A DNA stretch of 64,000 nt from Patiria pectinifera (taxonomy: Eukaryota; Echinodermata; Asteroidea; Valvatida; Asterinidae): the NCBI GenBank assembly GCA_029964075.1, contig CM057138.1, positions 7,496,932 to 7,560,931 of the forward strand, written 5' to 3'. Below are positions 22,774-32,895 of this stretch, piece after piece. A program made the translations under genes and the position numbers. The first letter of the stretch is position 1. Each line of letters begins with the position of its first letter. The notes under the pieces were generated by a model. That model searched no databases. It was not told the origin of the DNA and worked only from the letters and a program-made list of their open reading frames with translations.

Positions 22774-23425
22774 TCTTAGTGCAAACACGATTTCTGAATA
22801 AACTTCATCAGATAGCAAATTAAACAATAAAGCTTAATGTACCTGACATTATCATGCTCAAAATACAACATTTAAATTTTTGATTTTATTAGCTTATTTT
22901 TACTTCACAAAAAGGGTAACTTCTTACCTTTATACTCAAACATGCAATCTTCATATTCATTTGGAGTTTCGAAATGAACTTTTATATGTCCCAGGCAAAG
23001 TTTGAAGCGGCCAGCGAATTATCATCCGATATATCCACGGAGCTTCAGTTTCAGCAACTATCAAAGACGGTTTCCTGGCCCGCTATGATTCCACCGTATC
23101 CCACGTACGGCATTATTTCCTCAACGTCTCGAGACTAAACATTGCGTGTCATCAGCACACTATTCAAAACGAATGCATGGTGCCTGGGCGGGGTTTAGCA
23201 TTTTATACCAAGCGCGCCTAGAATCCAGCATTGTATTGGTTACGTAAGAACATATTCTTATTCGCAGTACCATTCTGTAGGCTACAGTTCCATTTATACT
23301 AATGCAGTTTACAGTTACGCAATAAGACAAAGCTTGTGTCTTTGTATGAAACAAAGTCGCTCCATTCGTGCAAAATAATGTACCGCTAGAAACAATAGGG
23401 GGACGTCACGGGTGGAGTTAAAGTC

Positions 23426-23517
23426 GGATAATGCCGCTCGGTAACGCGCCATTCGTGGGTAAGAATGGCCCTCGGGCCATTCTTACCCACGAATGTCGCG
23501 TACCTCGGGCATTATCC
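23426..23517. repeat. 92 bp palindrome at the R1 edge
   Basis: GGATAATGCC pairs with GGCATTATCC, and the inner CCATTCGTGGGTAAGAATGG pairs with CCATTCTTACCCACGAATG. Confidence 0.88.
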
Positions 23518-23530
23518 TTTACATACACTA

Positions 23531-23689
23531 CATTGAATATCGTGTGCGTTGTTTATAAATATAAGCAGTTCTCTGTCCCTCTCAAACAGCGCTTTTTTTT
23601 CAACGGGCCAGGGGGCCGTCGAAAAAAGTGCTGTTTGAGAGGGACAGAGAACTGCTCATACATATAAACAACGCACACGATATTCAATG
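23531..23689. repeat. 159 bp palindrome, ~69 bp arms
   Basis: CATTGAATATCGTGTGCGTT opens the left arm; the right arm ends AACGCACACGATATTCAATG. Arms match through the CTCTGTCCCTCTCAAACAGC segment; the ~20 bp loop is GC-rich (GGGCCAGGGGGCC). Confidence 0.9.
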
Positions 23690-23895
23690 GTGTTGTTTTC
23701 ACAGGTTGATCATGAACTCACATTTACAGATTGAACGTACACTCATCTGCAAAAATGCATGTGCCCGTGCAACTACCCGGCCAAGTACGTGAACATAAGG
23801 AAACATGTACGCAGTGCTATTCACCCATACTGGACAATGGAACCGCCCTATAATGCGCGTGCCCGTCCTTTTTCCATTGTTGCGTCATTGTTGCG

Positions 23896-24161
23896 TCATT
23901 GTTGCGTCATATAGAGCACGCACGCTTTAGCCGCAAAAAGGGAAGACAGCTGAAAATGTGGGCTGACATGAGGGAGTGGACTGGTCTTAAACTGGGCCTC
24001 ACTTCTTAGAACAGCATAAGACCGAAACAAATAAGACCGAGGTAAACAGCCTAACTCAAAGGGCAACACGCATGGCACGGACCCACAAACCTCACGATCA
24101 TGAATCACCGCTAGACCACACGTGGGCACGTGTGGTCTAGCGGTGATTCATGATCGTGAGG
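23896..24161 (-). repeat. tRNA-like SINE head with perfect head-to-head palindrome
   Basis: Two 35 bp arms (24,090-24,124 and 24,127-24,161) are exact reverse complements with a 2 bp spacer. Each arm contains TGGTCTAGCGG, a perfect fit to the pol III A-box consensus TRGYNNANNNG. About 30 bases on, on the - strand, GGGTCCGTGCC resembles a worn B-box. The A-box looks most like tRNA-Glu genes. I infer a SINE whose head was duplicated in inverted orientation. No full cloverleaf can be drawn, so it is not an active tRNA gene. Confidence 0.45.
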
Positions 24162-24200
24162 ATGGGGTTAGTCGGATGGGGTTAGTCGGATGGGGTTACC
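24155..24200 (+). repeat. Three tandem 13-14 bp units
   Basis: GGATGGGGTTAGTC is repeated right after the tRNA-like palindrome. Confidence 0.85.
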
Positions 24201-25264
24201 GTGGATATGACGAATATCAGATGAACAGGATCTCTAATCTATACATCTTGTACAACTGTACATATGACCTTCTGTTTTGCTGTACATCCTTCATGACAGT
24301 AAAGGTTTAGGTTTAACCCCCAATTGTTGAGGGTTGCATTTCGGGCTCTCCCATGTATAATCTATTGAGAAACTTCCAAAGTGAGTTTCAAACAGAGATT
24401 CCCATAAGAATCCGGTACTCTTTCTCCCTCTCATTCCGTTCTCAAATTCCAAATGGGCTTAAATCCTGTATCTTCCAGATCCTTCCCTAATCCCACCTCT
24501 TGCATTGAAATCATCCATAATGATTAAAAAAGCTACTATTTTTTTATCTTCATGACTTAGTGCGTAAACTTTAATTATTTTCAAATTGCGTATTTCTTTG
24601 TTCATGTGAAACTTCCAGCAATTCCTAACTCTGTCCGAGTATCTTAGTGCGAACGGTTTAATATTGACCTTTAACCTGTTCTTACTGCACGGGAATTCCC
24701 GTGCGTTCGTAAGTGGTGGATCTCTGCATAATAATAGCCTTTAGTGAAGGTTTGGCCTTTGGTACTCAAAAATCTTGCAAACGACAAAAAATAGCCGTGG
24801 TAAATGCATCCACGGCCCCGATTATCTCCAGGAAATAACTGAATACCACCCATCAAGGAATCTTCGCTCTGGCTCAAACATAATTTAACTGCATGTCAAA
24901 TCTTATGGCCAATGACATTTCTATGTGCAGCACTGGAAGAATGAAATATAATTACCCCATTTGAAATCACAGCTTCAGACACACTTGATTCTTACCAGAA
25001 GCACATAGACATTTTTGTACAATGAGCTAAATGAGAACTGCTTATTGAAAGATCAATTAACTGAATACTCTTTGTTTCACGTTGAAATTGCGCTGGTGTA
25101 CGAAATTCAAATTTTAAGTCATTTTGCGACACCTAAGATTGATGGTTCTGAAGACCACAATCAAACATTTTGTGCCTGATATTCTGAAGAACCCTCCCAA
25201 CTGTGGTGCTTGTTTTTGTCCACGAGGGAACCATTTATCAGTTTGACCTAAAATAGAACATTTT
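24201..25264. other. Intronic stretch, no gene
   Basis: Part of the last ASS1 intron. Nothing recognised except the 18 bp palindrome GCACGGGAATTCCCGTGC at about 24,688. Confidence 0.45.
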
Positions 25265-26144
25265 GTTAACTGCTTAAAGTTAAAGATTTGCTAAAGTTAT
25301 GCCACAGCGCCTTCCCGCATCACCGCCTACAACAGTCAGAGCTCGCGCCATAATTGTCCTCTTGCTTTAATCACGAGTCAAAACCAAATTGAGGAGCCAC
25401 TGGTGAGGACAGTTGGGCGGATGGTCCACCAATTTAATAAGTGGCCCCTTCGTGGACAAACAAACACAGCAGGTAAGGGGGTTGTCCACTTTGTTCCCTA
25501 CTTTGAACTTGTTTGGACCTAAAGATTGGTGGTGGGAGTGCAACTGAGTCACGGAAGGATACACAAGCAAGGAATCTTGGTGGAAAGTGCAGTTGAGCCC
25601 ACTATCCTCGAGTGGTTCAGTTCTGCTGATGTACCACATCCGCGCCCTCATTTGGTCATCAAATTCCTATCTTCCGGAATGGATGATTTTAATGTATTTT
25701 TGGAATGAATAATCTCCAGAGGGTTGAAAAGATGACGAATGATTCTTGCTTTGGTAAGGAACGAACTGTTCTGGATAAGTCGACACCATTTGTTTCCCAT
25801 CTGATTCAGCCAGGTTTGATCGACATGCCTATGGAAATCGCTCCGACGTCGAGTCGTTCTTACAGCCACGTTAGGTAGACAAGTTTAAATTACAGGCTTA
25901 GCATCATTGTTTACCCAATTGGTTCGTAAGGGTTTGGTGAAAGTTAAGGAAGGGCTTGTTTAACATCGTACAACGCATTTTTTTTAGCGGAAAGATATTG
26001 ATAATGACAAGGATGCCTCCAGAACTACTCGAAATGAGTCAATGCGGAATCTTTTCCTTTATCAACAGAACTACCAGTCCAATTAGATGTGATAAAGGTA
26101 GATTGTAATTATCAACTGTATAATCTTTACCAAAGTTCTGATGA

Positions 26145-27660
26145 CATGAATGTCAAAGGCAGGTTAAGGAGTCATAAAGAATTTTGGAGCAATATAGGAG
26201 CATCAAATATGATCATGTCCATAATAAAACAAGGATATATAATCCCCTTTATATTTGCTACTTGTCGAAAGAGGCTCTAATGTTTTTGGCTTTGACTTAA
26301 AATCTGGGTACTACCATATCGAAATTGCGAATGAATCTCAGAAGTATTCTAGGATTCTCCTTTTCCATCGATAACATCACAAGATACTTCGAGTTTTCAG
26401 TTCTGCCTTTTGGCCTTTCTACGGCTCCTTACATCTTCACGAAAACTATGAAAACATTGGTCACTCATTGGCGATCCTCTGGGATCCTTGTAATCTTGTA
26501 CCTAGACGACGGATTAATCATAGTTCCAAAATGCGAAAACTCTCATTTGACTACAGCTAGAGAAATTTCAAAGCACATTAAGGCCGACCTACATAGATCA
26601 GGTTTGGTTTATATTGTGGAGAAAGCAAACTGGGACCCCAAAACATCAATTCAGTGGCCAGGCATGACTTGGAACACTCATTTAGGAACTCTCCAAGTCG
26701 TCAAAAGAAGAATAGACAAACTTCTCAACTCAATCAACACCATCCTGTCACTAAGCTGTGTAGTTATCCGCAGTTTACATTCAGCTGTCGGTGAGATAAT
26801 ATCTCTCAGTCCGATTTGTTGGAGCCTTACTAGACTTATGACTAGACATTGTCAAATCAAAATTGCGGAATCATATGATGAAAATGATGTAATAATTCTT
26901 GATGCATTTTGTAGATCAGAGTTACAGTTTTGGAAAGATCACGCATATTCTGCAAACACACGTCACTTATTCAGCTCTTCAAAGTTCAATAACGTAGTCT
27001 GCTGTGATGCCAGTTCCTCTGGCTCTGGTGCTATCATCTGCAACAAAACGCACACGGCTCATAACAACTGGACAGAAAATGAAGCCAGGCAAAGTTCAAC
27101 GTGGAGAGAGATAAGCACAATCAAATTCGCGATAGAATTGTCCCTTCCCATCATATCAAACTCTGCAGTCAAAATCTTCACGGACAACCAAGATGCCGCC
27201 AAAATAGTAGAGCATGGTAGCATGAAAACTGAATTACAGATGAAAGCTGTAGACATATTCCAACTTTGTTTAGATAACAAGATCAGACTAGAAGTAGATT
27301 GGATACCGTGAACTCTGAATGAACAAGCAGATTTTGTGAGCAAATTAGTAGACACGGATGATTGGTCTATCTCAGATGAATTATTTCATATACTAACTCA
27401 GAAATGGGGTCCTTACACTGTTGATTGCTTCGCTTGTTTCTACAACGCCAAACTACCTAAAGTTCTTTTCTAGGTTTTGGAATCCCGGGACATCTGGGGT
27501 GGATGCCTTTACCCAAGACTGGTCACGTGAAACTTGCTTATTAGTTCCCCCAGTTGTCCTCGTACCTATCGTTCTTCAACACATGTTTGTATGCAAAGCG
27601 AAAGGGACTCTCGTGGTTCCCTATTGGCCTTCGTCAGCATTTTGGCCATAAGTATGGTCC
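26145..27660 (+). pseudogene. Reverse transcriptase/RNase H of the YR retroelement
   Basis: The pol start resembles DIRS-type pol N-termini (GRLRSHKEFWSNIGASNM, about 26,160). About 90 residues expected before the first catalytic motif are then missing. FGFDLKSGYYHIEIANESQK is readable near 26,287-26,346 with the first catalytic Asp. The main ORF (26,325-27,311) has VLPFGLSTAPYIFTK and the active-site box LYLDDGLII. RNase H motifs follow: VCCDASSSGSG, a STWREI segment and IFTDNQDA. The frame stops at WIP then TGA where an Arg codon would continue. A conserved tail (NEQADFVSKLVDTDDW, then RFWNPGTSGVDAFTQDWSRE) follows in shifted frames. Not functional as it stands. Confidence 0.78.
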
Positions 27661-27807
27661 TGCTACCTTCCCTGGGTCGCAGACGCCATCATCATAGAAG
27701 GCAAAAATTCCCTGATATTAGGCCGTAACAAGAATTCTCTTCTGGGATCTCAATTCTCATCTCAAGTCTTAGCAGTAAAATTGGTCTTTGAATAATCTAG
27801 TGTTTTA

Positions 27808-28800
27808 TTGTTTCCCATATCACAGAACATTCTCAGGAACAGTTTTTGGACTGAATTCCCGAACATTGTTTCCAAAGAGAAGGTTTTCTACGAGGCAATT
27901 TTATCTAAAGCGGAAGGAACAATTATCAGTTATTTGTACAAATGCAGGGAGTTCTTCAAATGGCTTCAAGAAAACAAATGCATCGATAGCTTACCTATAA
28001 ACGACAAAATTATTACTAGTTTTCTTTCACAGGTATTAACAAGATCAAATACCATAATCACCACTGCAGCTGCAATTAAATGGGTACACTTCATGGTTAA
28101 TGCATTTCCCAACCCAGTAGATTCCCCAATAGTTCAGAATGTTTTCTTGGGAGGAAGGCGTCAGCTTCACAAACAACCAAACCAGAAAAATCCAATAACA
28201 CACAGTCAGGTTCAGGAAATTGCCGCAAAGTTTTCCCAACCAGGAAGCAACTTAATAAAAATTAGAACAGCTTGTTCCGTATCCTTATTTGTATTAATGT
28301 TCAGATATGATGAAATGGCCCAAATCAAAGCTAGCCACATTAGTTTACTTCCAGAGAACAAAGGCATCAAAATTTTCATTCCTCGATCGAAGACTGATAT
28401 CTTCAGAGACGGCACCTCAACATATCTCCCCTATGTAGAAGACCCTTTCTCTGCATTTAACATTTTACTACGATACTTATCAGGTTGTAATATTCACATA
28501 GGCCAAGATAAATTTATATTCACTCCCTTGACTTTCCACTCAAGTACTAAATCTATAAGTGTCTTGTGAACAAACCACTCCGTTACTCTCGTTGCAGAGA
28601 AATCTTTTTCAGTGCTCTAAAAGAGATAGGCGTGACTAATCCAAGTTCTTACGGTCTTCATAGTTTAAGATCTCGCACAAAGAGGTATATCTGAAGAAGT
28701 TATCATGAACCATGGCAGGTGGAAGACAACTGTGTCTAAGAACAGATATGTAAAATATAGTGTAAATCAGAGATTGAGTGTTGGAAAAATACTCGCCTAT
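27808..28800 (+). pseudogene. Tyrosine recombinase of the YR retroelement
   Basis: The ORF at 27,808-28,569 has an N-terminal SAM-like DNA-binding part (AILSKAEGTIISYLYKCREF) and the first catalytic Arg region (SLFVLMFRYDEMAQIKASHI). A stop follows ISVL at 28,569. Beyond it in other frames are SYGLHSLRS (His-x-x-Arg box, about 28,651) and MNHGRWKTTVSKNRYVKY (His/Trp and Tyr region, about 28,705-28,765). All catalytic boxes can therefore be found, but spread over frames. Integrase-type enzymes of this family join element DNA to target sites through a Tyr nucleophile. This copy is dead unless the breaks are sequencing errors. Confidence 0.78.
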
Positions 28801-28854
28801 ATCGTAGTAAAATGTTAAATGCAGAGAAAAGGTCTGCTACATGGGGAGATATAT

Positions 28855-29040
28855 AAAAAGTAAAAAAAAAAAGAGAAAAAAAAAAGAAAAGAAGAAGAAG
28901 AAGAAACTCCGGGCGGAGCCTAAAGGGTCTGAAAGACCACTAAAAAAAAAAAAAAAGAAGAAGAAGAAGAAAATACCGGGCGAAGCCTTGAAGGATCTGA
29001 AGGACCATTACAGAACGAAAGAAAAAAAAGAAAAAAAAAC
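28855..29040 (+). repeat. A-rich tandem repeat with GC cassettes
   Basis: A/G-rich blocks (AAAAAGAAGAAGAAGAAG) alternate with a ~45 bp cassette (CCGGGCGGAGCCTAAAGG and CCGGGCGAAGCCTTGAAGG, each ending GACCA[CT]TA). There are two clear cassettes about 75 bp apart. It follows the recombinase remnant and may be the element's 3' UTR. Confidence 0.75.
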
Positions 29041-29830
29041 TAATGCCAATTTAGGATGTGTGTAATGTTTTTTCTTTAAATAACATTTATTTTGTTATGA
29101 GAAATAAGAATTCATTTATAATTGTGAGAAGTATAAGAATTTAATGTGTGTAAATTTAAACACGGGCGTAATAATTTAATATTAATTATTGATACATTTC
29201 CATTCAATTATTAACTACAAAAGTTTATAATGTGCATTTAGAAGACGAAAATTAATCCAATGTTCATGTTTAATTAATTACCACAGACAAATCGCATACT
29301 CAGTACAGCCTCTCACATTCTTATTTGTTAGCAATTTCCCACATGCACAGGATTCAGTTCAATGTCACACTGGCTCTTCCCATGCTTTCAATAAATATCA
29401 TATCAGAATTCCTTTGTCCCTTGTTGTCATTATGTCTCAGATGTTGGGCATTATAGCCAAGCTACTTTTCACGCGGATGAGGTAGCGAAGAAGCGTGAAA
29501 TTATAGGGTCTTTACATAGGTTAAGTTTTATGAGAATACGACTTTGTTTTAGGTGAAATTTGCCGGGGTGAATAAAACATGTACAAAGTCTAAGAAATTT
29601 GAGTTACATGTATATATTAGAACTAGAAGAAAAACTAGAGCTCTGTTTCTGTTTCTAACAGAACATAGGGCTTTTCCTCATCATTTTTTTTAAATTGAGG
29701 TAACTGTTTTTCTGTTTTGTGCAGAACCGTGTGCATTTACCTTTGAGTAATAAACCTAATTGAAAAAGAATTTTTATTTTGGCATATTGCGTTTGTGAAA
29801 TACGGCAAAAGTCTTCAAAGTGTGAATATA
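29041..29830. other. AT-rich stretch inside the retroelement span
   Basis: No gene seen. It includes a short (TA)n tract at about 29,829-29,840. Confidence 0.4.
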
Positions 29831-29840
29831 TATATATATA

Positions 29841-30165
29841 ATCACAAGATGACGTCATGATCAATATTTATTTTTAACACATCCCGGCCCTACTCCCATA
29901 AAAAGTTTCAACCCAATCTGACTTACTGTTCATGAGATAGAGGGGCTTGAAATATACAAGTTGATGATGACGTCACAAGTCTAATGATGACGTCATCGTA
30001 ACAATACTTGGCAGTGCTCATTATTTTATTGTGGTTTTAGTCTGTACCATGTTTGAAAACAATCGGATTGATAAAGGTGTTAAATTTTGTAAGCAAAATA
30101 AAATTGGCAATATTAAAAAAATCGTAAAAAAATCTACCGATGACGTCATCGTGACGTCATTCGGG
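29841..30165. repeat. Cluster of five TGACGTCA palindromes
   Basis: TGACGTCA occurs at about 29,850, 29,970, 29,985, 30,141 and 30,152, mostly as GATGACGTCATC. This octamer is the CREB/ATF binding site, but the surroundings look like a degenerate interspersed repeat related to 2,450-3,100. I infer repeat structure rather than a proven enhancer. Confidence 0.6.
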
Positions 30166-31558
30166 ATTTTCTGTACTAGTTCTATTATCTTGCATATAGA
30201 AAAAAAGGAAAAAGAAGAAAAACAAAAATCAGAACAAAACAATGCTTTTCCGCTTGCTTTGAAGTGGAATATGGACTGACAGGCCCATGTCTTTTTTGGA
30301 GGTCTCAAGGGCAAAATAACAAATTGATAAGACTTATGCCTACACACTGTTAGCTTGACACCTTCAGTCTTGGATAATGGAAACATCTTCCTAACCAGCG
30401 GAGCTATCAGCCACTGCTATGGGTGTTTTATGTTCCACCATGAAGTCTGCGCAGAGAACTTCAGCATGAAAAATGCTGGCATCTTAAGCCAGAATAAAAA
30501 AAAAAAATGGCGACAGATTTTGTTGACTCGACAGCCGTCTGTTAGGATTTTTGTACCGTTTATACGTCTGGCAACGTTGTTCCTACCTGAATCCTGATGC
30601 TGAAGTCGTATTTGCAAAGAAAGCAAATGAATGGAAACCGTCAAGCTTAAATCGCACGATAACAGGCCACTCAGTTGTTTACTCCGGGAGGTATTTCTGT
30701 TTAGGAAGTCTCATTTTTTTTCTTAGGAGTATCCATTATTCCGTGAGTCTCTGCGCGCACATGTCACGAGCTTGAGCTCACAGAGCAGCTGTGAGGCAAT
30801 CTCATTTCTCCTATGCTCCATCATGTAATTGAGATCAATGGGTACCGTAAATGCGCACACGTGAAGCTAGATTTGGTTTGAAGTCTGTGATCATGTTTCT
30901 TTTTTCCTTCAAAGCCAATACATATATTGTTCGCTTGTACACAACTATTTGTTTATTGTACATGACATGCATTCAATAACATGAGGTCATAGAACAAATC
31001 AAAAACCTTTTTTTTTATCCTGGTCTTAAATAAAACAAAATACAATCACAAATACACCTAGTGCTTTTACAAACGAAATGATCTGCAAATCTTGAGAAAA
31101 ATAGGAACAATTAGCGATCAAAATCAGTAAAATCGTGTATGCTACTGTGAGCAATGAAAACACGTCAAACCATCACGAGCGCTAAAGAAAAAGAGGACGA
31201 TAATGGCACAAGTTCTGACTATTGTAGGCACTGATGCGGGAGGGCGCTGTGGTGAATCTTTACTTTGGCAGTTACTTTTGTAGGTAAGGAAATATGAAAT
31301 TATAGGTCCAACAGGAAAGTAGGGAACAAAGTGGACAAAGCTTTTTTGGCTTTAATACAGCTTTAATCAGATGAAGACCATGGGAGCAATATTTTGTCAT
31401 TTTGAAGAAAACGGCCAATAGTTTCCACAGAAAGTTACTATCCAAATTTATCTGAATAGGCTGGAGCACTCGACAAAAATAACATTTTAAAGTCTCACTG
31501 ACAAGAAGAAGAATACAGCAATGCCAAAATATGTCAGGTGGTTGCACAGTGATCTTAC

Positions 31559-31624
31559 CTTACAGCATTAACCTTGATGAACCCAAGAGCATCCTCTGGC
31601 TCGTAGTTACCCTTCATGACCATG
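31559..31624 (-). CDS. ASS1: Argininosuccinate synthase, penultimate exon
   Basis: The acceptor ttatttgttag is followed by C, completing the Ser codon begun at 32,174 (LV-S), then MVMKGNYEPEDALGFIKVNA and V, with an Arg split by the gtaag donor. The vertebrate counterpart is [20 protein letters not shown] followed by SLR. The exon is 66 nt and phase-compatible on both sides. It belongs to the C-terminal region that supports the oligomer. Its downstream intron is interrupted by the retroelement that ends only ~280 bp away. Confidence 0.92.
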
Positions 31625-32173
31625 CTAACAAATAAAATAAAACACAACAGGGTAAAACAAAATATGATGACTGATTTATACTAGCCTCTAACAGGCTAGT
31701 AAATAGTCATTACTCAAAATCCCCCCGCCCCAAACCTCAGAACATAGTTCTCCACTTTGCAATCCCTGACATCAATTTCTCTACAGGAAACTTTGCTGTA
31801 ATAAATTGCACAGGAAAGGAAAAAGTACAGGGTGTGTCCAACAGTTTTCAAAAATTTCACTCTATAGACCACTAGTTTTGTTAACAACAGTCATCTTTTT
31901 TTTTAATCACTCCTGGTGATTACTGTAAATAAAAAGAAAAAAAGATCTGTTTAGATTCCAATTTAGCCTTGTAAAAATGTTCATACTCTTGAAGGATCAA
32001 TAATTTTTCACTTACAACTTAATACTTTATCAATCAAATTGCAAATACTTTTTTTCCCTGATTTTCACACAGGTCTTGTAATAATTTCTTGGCTTGTAAT
32101 TTGTTCTTTCCTTTTAGCCTTGAAGTCTAGTACATTTTTTTATCATGAAATTTGGGCCCTTTTCAGATATTAC
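31625..32173 (-). other. Short ASS1 intron (549 bp)
   Basis: Intron between the penultimate and preceding exons; gt and ag ends are present. No repeats recognised. It is one of only two small introns in this part of the gene. Confidence 0.85.
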
Positions 32174-32330
32174 CTGACAAGTTCTTCATTGTACAATGAC
32201 GATGCTGAGCAACGAGACTTGATGAACACATTCCCTTTGTAGATCTCTACAGTCACGGTTCCATCCACATTCTCCTGACTCTTGTCAATGCAATGGCGGG
32301 TGAACTCACATTCTGGACTATACCAAAAAC
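32174..32330 (-). CDS. ASS1: Argininosuccinate synthase, internal exon
   Basis: The longest exon seen (157 nt). After the acceptor tgctcattag it completes a Gly codon and reads [20 protein letters not shown], then [20 protein letters not shown] and [11 protein letters not shown], with AG of the next codon before gtaatatc. The vertebrate enzyme has [20 protein letters not shown] and [12 protein letters not shown] in the same place, so identity is certain. The enzyme joins citrulline and aspartate using ATP to form argininosuccinate, the rate-limiting step of arginine synthesis, in the cytosol. The upstream intron is 18.6 kb and carries both DIRS-type elements. Confidence 0.97.
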
Positions 32331-32640
32331 CTAATGAGCAACAATAGATTAAGTTTCAAACAAACCCAACAAACATTTCCTTTGCCGCGCCACTGGGGCG
32401 CCCAATCATGCAGCTAGTAATGTGGATATACACTGCGTTGAGACCATTAATGTACAACCACTTTATTTATTTTACCGAGAGAGTGGCAAAATAATGATAA
32501 ATTTTACATGTATGCAACATTTCACCCGACTTTTGTCCAGATTGCCAACAATTTATTTCAAAGGTCTAGGTCAAAAGATATGCACATGCGTTTACATCAA
32601 TGGAAAAATGGGAGGGGGGGGAATGCACTTCCCCCAAAAT

Positions 32641-32895
32641 CCCCCCCCCCAGAAGTGTGGTTGGGGTCTACGAGTGAATACTTACCTGTAGAGCAATACT
32701 ACTTATGCATATTCCCTATACAAACAGGTATTTCATTCTAAGAGTTTTATACACTAGCACCCTCTGGCGTCCTCTTTTCTCGAGCATCAAGTCAGAACAC
32801 TTATGGCATCGAGAAGAGTGGGGTAGGAGGGAGGGATGCTCTACAGGTAAGTATTCGCTCGTAGACCCCAACCACACTTCTGTGGGGGGGGGGGG
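32641..32895. mobile_element. Miniature DIRS-end palindrome flanked by poly(C)/poly(G)
   Basis: The ~57 bp arms are nearly perfect: C10 then AGAAGTGTGGTTGGGGTCTA then CGAGTGAATACTTACCTGTA then GAGCA, mirrored at 32,836-32,895 and ending in a G run. The middle (TACTTATGCAT, then AGAGTTTTATACACTAGC, then CCCTCTGGC) is homologous to the DIRS terminal region at 39,170-39,290. It looks like two DIRS ends joined by a large internal deletion and moving as a MITE-like unit. Confidence 0.72.

Larger units (their letters stand above)
20607..23425 (+). mobile_element. R1 element with ~58 bp terminal inverted repeats
   Basis: The left end AACTCCACCCGTGACGTCAC runs on through CCAGCGCTCCATTGTTTTGC and GAATG. 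Its inverse is at 23,363-23,420 (ATTCGTGCAAAATAATG to GACGTCACGGGTGGAGTT). Both ends sit next to TTAA. That could be a TTAA target site as used by piggyBac or Kolobok-type elements, though the fit is off by one base on the right. The interior holds a four-copy tandem repeat, the R1 core palindrome (about 21,580-21,605) and an inverted self-duplication. No transposase ORF is present. Confidence 0.65.
25265..31275 (+). mobile_element. Tyrosine-recombinase retroelement with inverted ends (degenerate)
   Basis: Between the ends lie, in order on the + strand, a reverse transcriptase/RNase H remnant (26,140-27,660) and a tyrosine recombinase remnant (27,808-28,800). That is the layout of DIRS-superfamily retroelements, which integrate with a recombinase in place of an integrase. 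A ~100 bp segment at about 25,290-25,375 (CACAGCGCCTTCCCGCATCA) is repeated in inverse at 31,160-31,265 (TGATGCGGGAGGGCGCTGTG). A second match, TCCACTTTGTTCCCTACTTT at about 25,485, is inverted at 31,313-31,340, but its order relative to the first is not mirror-symmetric. The element sits in the last ASS1 intron and has frameshifts and stops throughout. Confidence 0.7.

Noticed and set aside
24090..24161. Functional tRNA gene
   Set aside because: Only the A-box fits; no acceptor stem, anticodon arm or clear B-box can be paired.
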